Of a stretch of 5,280 nucleotides of DNA, positions 1-5,089 are shown one piece after another. Below the pieces are notes generated by a model, which saw nothing but the letters and a program-made list of their open reading frames with translations, ran no database searches and had not been told where the DNA came from. Position 1 is the first letter of the stretch; every line of letters begins with the position of its first letter. Both the position numbers and the translations under genes were made by a program. This DNA is from Candidatus Aenigmatarchaeota archaeon (lineage in GTDB: Archaea > Aenigmatarchaeota > Aenigmatarchaeia > QMZP01 > JAFGSV01), in contig CP070804.1 of NCBI GenBank assembly GCA_020343635.1, positions 693,902 through 699,181 on the forward strand, given 5' to 3'.

Positions 1-932
1 AACAGCCCCATGACACCAAAAATTGAAGTTAACAGGAACATTATGAATGTGGACTGCTGCTCTGTCAGCCTGAAATAGTAATTGGGGACCCACTTGAGCG
101 TGAGGTTGTTTGGGACCTCGAGGGTGCCGTCTGCGCGGATTTTGCCGAACTTGATTTCCCCGACCTTCTTCAGCTTCCAGACCACGTACATCAGGAAGTT
201 GATTATATGTGGTGTTAGTATGATGACGCCGAACAGCTCAAGGTTGTTCAGCACCAGCAGTCCTCCAAGTATGGCGCCCAGGAAGAGGGAGCCGCAGTTC
301 CCGAGGAATATCTTCGATGGATACTTCTCGAAGTAGAAGAATCCGGCAAGGGCACCCAGCATGGGCATTATGTATATGAGGTTAACCATCCCTGTTTCAA
401 GGAAGACCTTTAATTCGACGAAACACAAGAGTATGAGCGTGAGTCCGCTCGCCAGACCGTTGTAGCCCGAGTGCATGTTGACGAGGTTGGCGACCACCAT
501 GACGTAGAGTGGCGCTATGATGAGGGAATACAGGATGCCGAGCTCAATCTGCGTGAAGCCTATCCACAGGCTTGTATCGACGTTCAGCAGTGCTATTGGA
601 AGTGCGAGGAAGAATGGCAGCACCATCTTCCAGAACCTGTTAATCCCAAGGATGTCGTCTATAAGACCGAAAACCATGAAGTTTATACCCACGAGGTAGA
701 AGATAAGCAGGGTCTCTACAGAGACTACGAAGAACTGAGCGACTATCAGAGACGCGAGAACCCCTCCCAGCAAGACGAGACCTCCCATGTCCGCGACTTT
801 GGGCTTTCCGGGCTTGTAGTTATCGTTTACGACGTAGCCTTTCTCCCTCAGCTTCCTTATCAGCTTAGGAGCCAGGTACATGACTGATAAAAGGCTCGTG
901 AAGAACACTATGAGGATATAGACGTCGTCCAT
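1..932 (-). CDS. UDP-GlcNAc:dolichyl-phosphate GlcNAc-1-phosphate transferase (GPT/MraY superfamily), 3' end cut by window edge
   Basis: This gene is absent from simple complete-ORF lists because its stop lies beyond position 1; 310 codons are readable. The product is a polytopic membrane enzyme that would transfer GlcNAc-1-P (or a related sugar phosphate) from a UDP-sugar to a polyprenyl/dolichyl phosphate on the cytoplasmic face, the first step of lipid-linked glycan assembly. Visible family motifs are the Mg-binding Asp pair in GLIDDILGINRFWK (residues 89-102), NLVNMHSGYNGLASG (149-163), FLGNCGSLFLGA (209-220) and a late cytoplasmic loop with ADGTLEVP and RLTEQQ (267-293), as in archaeal Alg7/AglH-like proteins. 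Hydrophobic segments run through the whole length. In the third motif the usual GD is GN. The start ATG (930-932) lies 11 nt after the dehydrogenase stop and has AAGGTG at good spacing, so the two genes are probably cotranscribed. The family is clear; the exact sugar is inferred. Confidence 0.85.
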   Translation of the reverse strand, partial: MDDVYILIVFFTSLLSVMYLAPKLIRKLREKGYVVNDNYKPGKPKVADMGGLVLLGGVLASLIVAQFFVVSVETLLIFYLVGINFMVFGLIDDILGINRFWKMVLPFFLALPIALLNVDTSLWIGFTQIELGILYSLIIAPLYVMVVANLVNMHSGYNGLASGLTLILLCFVELKVFLETGMVNLIYIMPMLGALAGFFYFEKYPSKIFLGNCGSLFLGAILGGLLVLNNLELFGVIILTPHIINFLMYVVWKLKKVGEIKFGKIRADGTLEVPNNLTLKWVPNYYFRLTEQQSTFIMFLLTSIFGVMGL

Positions 933-938
933 GAAAAA

Positions 939-944
939 CACCTT
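939..944 (-). promoter_or_regulatory. Shine-Dalgarno site of the GlcNAc-1-P transferase
   Basis: AAGGTG on the minus strand sits 6 nt before the ATG at 932 and touches the last base of the upstream TGA stop. It supports this start and suggests coupled translation with the dehydrogenase. Confidence 0.6.
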
Positions 945-2287
945 CAGACATAGCCGATTCCCCTGTAATCAAACCCCATGCTCCTGGCTTTTGCGGGATT
1001 TAACAACTGCTTCCCGTCTACAAGGGCAATCCCTCTCATTGTATCCTTTATCTTTTTCCAGTCGTAGTTCTTAAACTCGTTATGGTCCGTGGCAACGACG
1101 ATGCAGTCGATGTCCCTGAAATCCTTCTTGTATCTGAAACCGAAGGCCTTGGTCTCATCTTTGTCAAACAGGGGATCGTAAACGAACGTGTTCGCGCCGA
1201 GTTCCTGCAACATGTTTATTATGGGGAAAGACGGGGAATTCCTTACCTCCTTTACGCCTCCTCTGAAAGCCAGTCCAAGGACCAGCACGTTGGAATCCTT
1301 CATTTTCCTGCCGTTTCCGTTCAGGACATCCACAGTAAGGTCTACGGTGTGCTTTGCCATGGAATCATTGACCTTTCTCGCCAGCTTGAGAAGGCTCGTA
1401 TCTGATGTAATACCGCCATTTGTAACGAAGTAAGAATATACAGGTATGCAGTGGCCTCCCACGCCCGTGCCCGGCATGTGCAGGTTCGAGTACACCTGCG
1501 TGTTGGCTATCTTGAAGGCTTCGACGGCGTCAAATCCGAGTTCCGAGCTTACAAGTGCCAGCTGGTTTGAAAGCGCTATGTTGACGTCCCTGTAGATGCC
1601 CTCGAAGACCTTCACTGCCTCCGCGACCCTGGAATCCGTCTTTATCACGCCCCTGCTGTTTATCACGGTGTATATGGCCTCGGCCGTCTTGGTGCTCTTT
1701 TTGTCAAATCCCCCCACGACCTTGATGTGGGCACCCAGTATGTCCCTGATCGCCCTTCCGGAGGAGGTTCTCTCCGGGCAGTATGCAAGCCCGAAGTCGA
1801 TGCCTGCCTTCAGTCCGGTTGTTTCGAGCGCAGGCCTTATCTTCTTGTTGGTTGCACCAATAGGCATGGTCGTTTCGACTATTATGAAGTCGCCCTTCTT
1901 CATGCCTTTCGCTATCTTCTCGGACACTGCTATGACGTCCTTGAGGTCTGGTTTCTTTTCGCCATCAAGAAGGGTTGGTATAATGATTATCTTCACGTCG
2001 GTCTCCTTGGAAGCAAGGACAGGATCATCAGTGGCTGAAAGCCGCCCTTCATTGACGTTCTTTTTGACCAGTTCATCAAGCTCCGGTTCATTGACGTGGT
2101 TTATGCCCTTGTTTATGTTTTCTATGACTTGCTTGTCTATGTCAACACCGGTAACAAGAGCTCCCTTTTCAGCGTAAACTGCGGCAAGGGGAAGTCCCAT
2201 CTTGCCGAGGCCGTAGACGGAAACCTTCAGGTTATGCTTCCTGAAAGCCTCCCTTATTTCCTTCCTCCCCTTTCCGTAGACTATCAT
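944..2287 (-). CDS. UDP-sugar 6-dehydrogenase (UDP-GlcNAc/UDP-ManNAc dehydrogenase type, WbpA/WecC-like)
   Basis: This 447-residue protein belongs to the UDP-glucose/GDP-mannose dehydrogenase family, which oxidises C6 of a UDP-hexose twice with NAD to give a uronic acid; it is probably cytoplasmic. An N-terminal Rossmann fold carries VYGLGKMGLPLA (24-35), followed by AYCPER (168-173). The central helix has the catalytic Lys226 in KVFEGIYRDVNIAL, and the catalytic Cys280 lies in GVGGHCIP (275-282). The C-terminal UDP-binding domain has GLAFRGGVKEVRNSP (338-352), and the protein ends in YRGIGYV. The GHCIP form and the C-terminus resemble N-acetyl-hexosamine dehydrogenases more than UDP-glucose dehydrogenase, but the substrate cannot be fixed by eye. 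Departures from the family are EG for EN after Lys226, NQ for NE at 241-242, and Tyr284 where an Asp is usual. The first ~20 residues are an N-terminal extension of the Rossmann strand. The ATG at 2285-2287 has AAGGAG 7 nt upstream and overlaps the stop of a short upstream ORF by ATGA. The GlcNAc-1-P transferase follows after 11 nt, implying a glycan operon. Confidence 0.88.
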   Translation of the reverse strand: MIVYGKGRKEIREAFRKHNLKVSVYGLGKMGLPLAAVYAEKGALVTGVDIDKQVIENINKGINHVNEPELDELVKKNVNEGRLSATDDPVLASKETDVKIIIIPTLLDGEKKPDLKDVIAVSEKIAKGMKKGDFIIVETTMPIGATNKKIRPALETTGLKAGIDFGLAYCPERTSSGRAIRDILGAHIKVVGGFDKKSTKTAEAIYTVINSRGVIKTDSRVAEAVKVFEGIYRDVNIALSNQLALVSSELGFDAVEAFKIANTQVYSNLHMPGTGVGGHCIPVYSYFVTNGGITSDTSLLKLARKVNDSMAKHTVDLTVDVLNGNGRKMKDSNVLVLGLAFRGGVKEVRNSPSFPIINMLQELGANTFVYDPLFDKDETKAFGFRYKKDFRDIDCIVVATDHNEFKNYDWKKIKDTMRGIALVDGKQLLNPAKARSMGFDYRGIGYV

Positions 2288-2358
2288 TTCCTCGCTCCTT
2301 TGTCATGATGCTGACCCATCAGACCCACACCAATGACACCAATTCTTGCTTTTTTCAT
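2284..2358 (-). pseudogene. Remnant of a Gfo/Idh/MocA-family oxidoreductase (N-terminal 18 codons), or a short leader ORF
   Basis: A 24-codon ORF begins MKKARIGVIGVGLMGQHH and then runs DKGARK into a TGA that overlaps the ATG of the dehydrogenase (ATGA). The first 18 residues match the opening beta-strand and GxGxMGxxH dinucleotide-binding loop of Gfo/Idh/MocA oxidoreductases, which are normally 300-360 residues; nothing of the rest is present. The simplest reading is a deletion that joined the first codons of such a gene to the ribosome binding site of the next. Members of this family (WbpB/WlbA, UDP-GlcNAcA 3-dehydrogenase) are frequent neighbours of WbpA-type dehydrogenases, so the context fits a lost pathway partner. 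Its codons (GGT, ATT) differ from the neighbouring GGC/GGA and ATA preference. It may still be translated and help to initiate the next gene; the alternative is a coincidental leader peptide. Confidence 0.65.
2295..2300 (-). promoter_or_regulatory. Shine-Dalgarno site of the UDP-sugar dehydrogenase
   Basis: AAGGAG on the minus strand with a 7-nt spacer before the ATG at 2287. It lies inside the short upstream ORF (codons 20-22), as expected for an internal operon gene, and fixes the start of the dehydrogenase. Confidence 0.65.
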
Positions 2359-2375
2359 GCTTTCGCCACTTTCGT

Positions 2376-2388
2376 ATAGTTAATTAAA
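2376..2388 (-). promoter_or_regulatory. Putative TATA-type promoter of the glycan operon
   Basis: Reading on the minus strand, TTTAATTAACTAT ends 17 nt before the ATG of the short ORF at 2358 and is centred about 24 nt upstream of it. This is close to the usual archaeal TATA-to-start-site distance, so the short ORF would be leaderless or nearly so. A second A/T-rich candidate, TTTAAAAAA at 2411-2419, would give a leader of about 30 nt. The rest of 2359-2446 contains no ORF or clear hairpin. Confidence 0.4.
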
Positions 2389-2446
2389 GTAAGGAATAAT
2401 TGGTTGTAACTTTTTTAAACATATTGTACCTTACCGTTGGAATAAA

Positions 2447-3031
2447 TCAGAACTGGACGAGAATGAAACCGATAACAGCCAGCACCAAAAGTAGTGCCCA
2501 GATATCCCTGTTGAGTCTGAAAAGTTTCTGTCCGTCAAGCATGCCGAATGGTAGCAGGTTGAATATGGCCAACCAGCCGTTTATGAGGGCCATGTAGGCC
2601 AGGATCGCGAAACCGCTGAAGTAGTATAGTGCGAGGGAAATCCACATGAGAGCTATGTTGAAGGATATGCCCGCCATCGCAATTTTCGTCAGTCCCTTCT
2701 CGCCGGGTGAGCGTGAGAAAAGCCCGCTCCTGAAATATACTGCCCCGGGTGCCGCGAATATGAGGGCTCCTCCCGTGGCAAAAGCCAGCAGGACCGCCAT
2801 GACAAGGCCCTGGGGCCACATCCGGTATTCAGACCAGAATCCCTGCCTTATGGCCACGAACTTGTGGGAGAGTTCATGGCCCATGAAGGCCACGCCCACA
2901 ACCAGGAGTGAGGTCACGAAGAAGAGGGGGTTGGTTATGACTTCCGGGTAAGAGAAAATGATGCAAAGTACAACTATGGAAATTAGTATGTCTCTTGCTT
3001 CGATAAAGCTGAACATATCTGAGAGTGCCAT
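2447..3031 (-). CDS. Small M50-family (site-2 protease-like) membrane zinc metalloprotease
   Basis: A 194-residue integral membrane protein with about six hydrophobic segments (roughly 12-28, 36-54, 75-97, 116-137, 141-160 and 177-193). The zinc site is visible: HELSH at 52-56 in the second segment gives the two His ligands and catalytic Glu53, and NLLPFGMLDGQKLF (158-171) supplies the third ligand, Asp166, in the family NxxPxxxLDG motif. Between them, AGISFNIAL (120-128) matches the GPxxN-like segment of the fold. Such proteases cut transmembrane segments of substrates inside the bilayer; the target is unknown. There is no PDZ or CBS domain, so this is a minimal core of about 190 residues. 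No Shine-Dalgarno site precedes the ATG at 3031, consistent with a leaderless transcript from the divergent TATA box. The 3' end lies 88 nt from the next minus-strand ORF, which has its own promoter candidate. Confidence 0.85.
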   Translation of the reverse strand: MALSDMFSFIEARDILISIVVLCIIFSYPEVITNPLFFVTSLLVVGVAFMGHELSHKFVAIRQGFWSEYRMWPQGLVMAVLLAFATGGALIFAAPGAVYFRSGLFSRSPGEKGLTKIAMAGISFNIALMWISLALYYFSGFAILAYMALINGWLAIFNLLPFGMLDGQKLFRLNRDIWALLLVLAVIGFILVQF

Positions 3032-3052
3032 AATGAGTAAGAACTGAAGTGG

Positions 3053-3064
3053 TATAAATTTATA
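3053..3064. promoter_or_regulatory. Symmetrical TATA box of a divergent promoter
   Basis: TATAAATTTATA is a perfect 12-bp palindrome in the 56-bp gap between the M50 protease (minus, ATG at 3031) and the tRNA-binding protein (plus, ATG at 3088). Its centre is about 27 nt from one start codon and 30 nt from the other, the expected archaeal TATA-to-start distance on both sides. Both mRNAs would be leaderless or carry only a few leader nucleotides. No other promoter-like element is evident in the gap. Confidence 0.6.
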
Positions 3065-3087
3065 TTGTATGGATAGAGAGAGATAAT

Positions 3088-3408
3088 ATGGTTTCGATAA
3101 ACGAGTTCCAGAAACTTGACCTGAGGGTCGGAGAAGTCATCTCCGCTGATCCGGTCGAGGGAAGCGACAAGCTTTTCGTCCTGCAGGTAGACATCGGAGG
3201 ACGTCAGGCCCAGCTCGTGGCAGGACTGAAGGGCCACTACACCGCAGACGAAATGGTCGGCAAGAAGATAATCGTGGTGGCCAACCTCGACCCTGCAAAG
3301 ATAAGGGGCATAGAATCCCAGGGAATGCTCCTCGCTGCGCTCGACGGATCCACAATAAGCCTGCTCACCCTCGACAAGGACGCCTCCGTCGGATCCAAGG
3401 TCATGTAA
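3088..3408 (+). CDS. Methionyl-tRNA synthetase beta subunit / Trbp111-type tRNA-binding protein
   Basis: A 106-residue single-domain OB-fold protein of the tRNA-binding domain family, also found as the C-terminal part of MetRS and in EMAP-II/Arc1p. Recognisable blocks are KLDLRVGEV (9-17), SDKLFVLQVDIG (26-37), QLVAGL (42-47), the basic-core segment IIVVANLDPAKIRGIESQG (61-79) and GMLLAA (79-84). The length equals that of free-standing Trbp111 or the split MetRS beta subunit. It would bind the outside corner of tRNA as a dimer and in many archaea aids MetRS, whose catalytic subunit is not in this window. The start at 3088 is set by the family N-terminus; there is only a weak purine-rich stretch (GGATAGAGAGAGA) before it, and the position relative to the TATA box suggests a near-leaderless mRNA. 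A T-rich terminator-like region follows. Confidence 0.88.
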   Translation: MVSINEFQKLDLRVGEVISADPVEGSDKLFVLQVDIGGRQAQLVAGLKGHYTADEMVGKKIIVVANLDPAKIRGIESQGMLLAALDGSTISLLTLDKDASVGSKVM

Positions 3409-3454
3409 TCTTTTTCGTGAACGTTTTTCCTAAAAAGGTTCGTTTTTTATTTTT
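3409..3454 (+). terminator. Oligo-T termination region after the tRNA-binding protein gene
   Basis: Right after the TAA stop come T-runs at 3411-3415, 3424-3428, 3443-3448 and 3450-3454. Archaeal RNA polymerase terminates at oligo-T on the non-template strand without needing a hairpin, and none is evident. The last runs overlap the promoter candidate of the next gene. Confidence 0.45.
3443..3454 (+). promoter_or_regulatory. Putative TATA element of the XPF-family nuclease gene
   Basis: TTTTTTATTTTT is centred about 25 nt before the ATG at 3474, so the mRNA would be leaderless. No Shine-Dalgarno site precedes that ATG. An upstream in-frame GTG at 3417 would place this element inside the coding region, which argues against it. 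Confidence 0.4.
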
Positions 3455-3473
3455 CAAGTCTATTAATTATCTT

Positions 3474-4145
3474 ATGCCCGAGAAGAAGGTAGAGATAATA
3501 GCCGACCACAGGGAGAGGAAGACCAAGACTTACGAATGGCTGAAAACGTTCAACGTGAACATATCTGAAAAGCAGCTTGATGTCGCGGACTACATCGTAT
3601 CTGATGGCATAGGCATAGAGAGGAAGACGATCGATGATTTCCTGACATCTTTCTTCAACCAGCGCCTCTTCGAGCAGCTCGAGAAGATGGCCGAGTCATT
3701 CGAGAAGCCTCTCCTCATAATAGAGGGAGACCCCAACATGCTCTTCGAGGCAAGGAATGTTCATCCGAACTCCATACACGGCATATTGTCGTTCATCACC
3801 CTTGACCACAAGATACCCATAATCTGGACCCAGAACCCGAAGGTTACAGCGTCACAGATCTACTGGATCGGACACAGGGAGCAGATAAAGAAGAGCGACC
3901 GCGTGCAGGCAAGGGTATGCAAGAAGAGTAAGAATTCAAAGGATCAACAGGAGTTCATAGTATCAGGCCTGCCGAAGATAAACAGCGTCATAAGCAGGCG
4001 CCTGCTGAAGGAGTTCGGAACCGTGAAGAAGGTGTTCAGCGCAAAGGAAGACAAGCTCATGAAGGTCGAGGGCATCGGCAAGAAGAAGGCCAGTGAGATA
4101 TGGTGCCTGCTCAACGAGAAGTATGATGAAGGGAAAGAAGGCTGA
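3474..4145 (+). CDS. Stand-alone XPF/ERCC4-family structure-specific endonuclease
   Basis: A 223-residue protein with an N-terminal ERCC4 nuclease domain and a C-terminal (HhH)2 DNA-binding domain. The active site is complete: Asp11 and Glu14 in IIADHRERK, Asp39 in VADYIVSDG, and the signature ERKTIDD at 49-55 (ERKxxxD, metal ligands Glu49 and Asp55, Lys51). The helix-hairpin-helix pair covers about 165-213, with the glycine-rich VEGIGKKKA hairpin at 198-206. Family members cut the duplex side of 3'-flap, fork and bubble junctions in repair and fork restart, usually as dimers. There is no helicase domain as in euryarchaeal Hef, and the size matches short archaeal XPF proteins. No PCNA-binding box is visible at the C-terminus (EKYDEGKEG). 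The reading frame is open from a GTG at 3417, but those 19 codons are T-rich, hydrophobic and unlike the family; ATG 3474 starts just before the first conserved strand. It converges on the GGDEF gene with a 16-nt gap. Confidence 0.87.
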   Translation: MPEKKVEIIADHRERKTKTYEWLKTFNVNISEKQLDVADYIVSDGIGIERKTIDDFLTSFFNQRLFEQLEKMAESFEKPLLIIEGDPNMLFEARNVHPNSIHGILSFITLDHKIPIIWTQNPKVTASQIYWIGHREQIKKSDRVQARVCKKSKNSKDQQEFIVSGLPKINSVISRRLLKEFGTVKKVFSAKEDKLMKVEGIGKKKASEIWCLLNEKYDEGKEG

Positions 4146-4161
4146 AAGCCTATTCTATTAT

Positions 4162-5013
4162 TCACAATGATGATATGTCCATAGGCGTCCAGATTCTGTT
4201 CTTCTTCTTTCTCTTTCCGGCCATCAGGGCCCTGTCTGCATAATTAGTCAGAATGGTTGCAGCTAGCGGGTACCTGAAATCAGGATCCTCCAGGTATGTA
4301 ACCAAGTCCCCTTCGGCCCCCATGGACTCCATGAAATCGCGGGCGCTTCTATCAAGCCGTTTTAAAGCGCCATACAATTCAATCGGGTCAATATCTGCCT
4401 TTGCATCAGTTTTGAGCCAGTCGGCCAATACACCCACGTATTCTCTGGCTCTATCAAACTCTCCTTCTTTATAGCTCATTATCGCATCCGTTCCCCTTTT
4501 TCCTCTTAACAGTTGGATCTCAGGGCTGTCGTTTAGATCAGCAACACCGCCAGTGATTGTGACTGTTGTGAACCCCGGCGGCACCTCAATTGTCCCGACC
4601 TCACGTCTCCATCTATCTATTATGTTCTTTCCATTTATCTCCCATCCGAGAATTCCGGCAAGGAACTCGTCTCCTTTGTCTCCACCATACCTTCCGATAA
4701 GGTCGTATTGCCTTAAGACTCTTCGGCCCGCTTCAGCCACCCCTTTCAATACTCTGTCACCGAGTTCGTGTCCGTCCCTGTTATATTGCTTGAAATAGTC
4801 AATATCGATAACACCAGCTGAGGCCATTTTATCCTCACGGTGAGATCTGTAAATTAGATCCCCAAGTTCTCTGATAAAATATTTTCTTGTCAATACGCCT
4901 GTAAGATCATCGGTGGATACTTCGCCCTGGAGTCTTTCAATCTCTTCTTGTAATTCACGGGCGTATTCTCTTAGTTCGCTTTTTCCCATTGATTCTATAG
5001 AGTTACTATCCAT
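4162..5013 (-). CDS. GGDEF-domain protein (putative diguanylate cyclase) with expanded signature and internal insertion
   Basis: A 283-residue soluble protein with no membrane segment or recognisable sensor. Residues 10-31 form a short charged helix, probably a coiled coil, leading into STDDLTGVLTRKYF (33-46), the standard opening of GGDEF domains. IDIDYFKQYN (69-78) carries the metal ligand Asp70 and guanine-contacting Asn78; GHELGD (81-86) has Asp86. The I-site RxxD is kept (Arg101, Asp104), exactly five residues before the signature. The signature itself reads GGDKGDEF (110-117), three residues longer than GGDEF. VTITGGVA (151-158) is the late core strand, and YADRALMAGKRKKKNRI (258-274) the final helix; about 85-90 residues lie between them, where most members have some 15-25. 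A working enzyme would make c-di-GMP from two GTP, but activity is uncertain. Codon use differs from the neighbours (8 of 20 Ile are ATT, against 0 of 23 in the nuclease gene). The promoter candidate lies just upstream; CTP synthase precedes it on the same strand. Confidence 0.8.
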   Translation of the reverse strand: MDSNSIESMGKSELREYARELQEEIERLQGEVSTDDLTGVLTRKYFIRELGDLIYRSHREDKMASAGVIDIDYFKQYNRDGHELGDRVLKGVAEAGRRVLRQYDLIGRYGGDKGDEFLAGILGWEINGKNIIDRWRREVGTIEVPPGFTTVTITGGVADLNDSPEIQLLRGKRGTDAIMSYKEGEFDRAREYVGVLADWLKTDAKADIDPIELYGALKRLDRSARDFMESMGAEGDLVTYLEDPDFRYPLAATILTNYADRALMAGKRKKKNRIWTPMDISSL

Positions 5014-5042
5014 AATATCACTACCAATTAATAGTTAATTTA

Positions 5043-5052
5043 CTTTATAAAG
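5043..5052 (-). promoter_or_regulatory. Putative TATA box of the GGDEF gene
   Basis: CTTTATAAAG, itself a palindrome, is centred about 34 nt before the ATG at 5013. The start site would fall near 5021, giving a leader of about 8 nt. A GGTAGTGAT stretch just before the ATG is at best a weak Shine-Dalgarno site. Confidence 0.5.
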
Positions 5053-5065
5053 GTTTCTGTGGCGG

Positions 5066-5082
5066 CAATCTTATTCAGATTG
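5066..5082. other. Small hairpin downstream of CTP synthase
   Basis: CAATCT and AGATTG form a perfect 6-bp stem around a 5-nt loop, 8 nt past the CTP synthase stop on the minus strand. No T-tract follows, so it is not a typical terminator; it could stabilise a 3' end or be chance. Confidence 0.3.
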
Positions 5083-5089
5083 AGGTTAT

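Noticed and set aside
471..887. 138-residue plus-strand ORF
   Set aside because: It lies antisense to the GlcNAc-1-P transferase, whose reading frame is open across the region with conserved motifs.
1596..2177. 193-residue plus-strand ORF
   Set aside because: It is antisense to the strongly supported dehydrogenase and its translation is a low-complexity Ser/Pro-rich product with no family motifs.
2301..2320. CATGATGCTGA resembling C and D boxes near the stub ORF
   Set aside because: The C box is imperfect and too close to CTGA to leave a guide segment; the bases are explained by the stub coding sequence.
3421..3445. TTTTTCC next to TAAAAAGG as a possible terminator hairpin
   Set aside because: The arms are not properly complementary; only the T-runs themselves are convincing.
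3417..3473. In-frame N-terminal extension of the XPF nuclease from a GTG start
   Set aside because: The extra 19 residues come from a T-rich promoter/terminator region, have no family counterpart, and start only 8 nt after the preceding stop without a ribosome binding site.
4167..4200. ATGATGAT followed by CTG, resembling a C/D box guide RNA
   Set aside because: The D-box is CTGT rather than CTGA, C'/D' boxes are missing, and the stretch codes for the C-terminus of the GGDEF protein.
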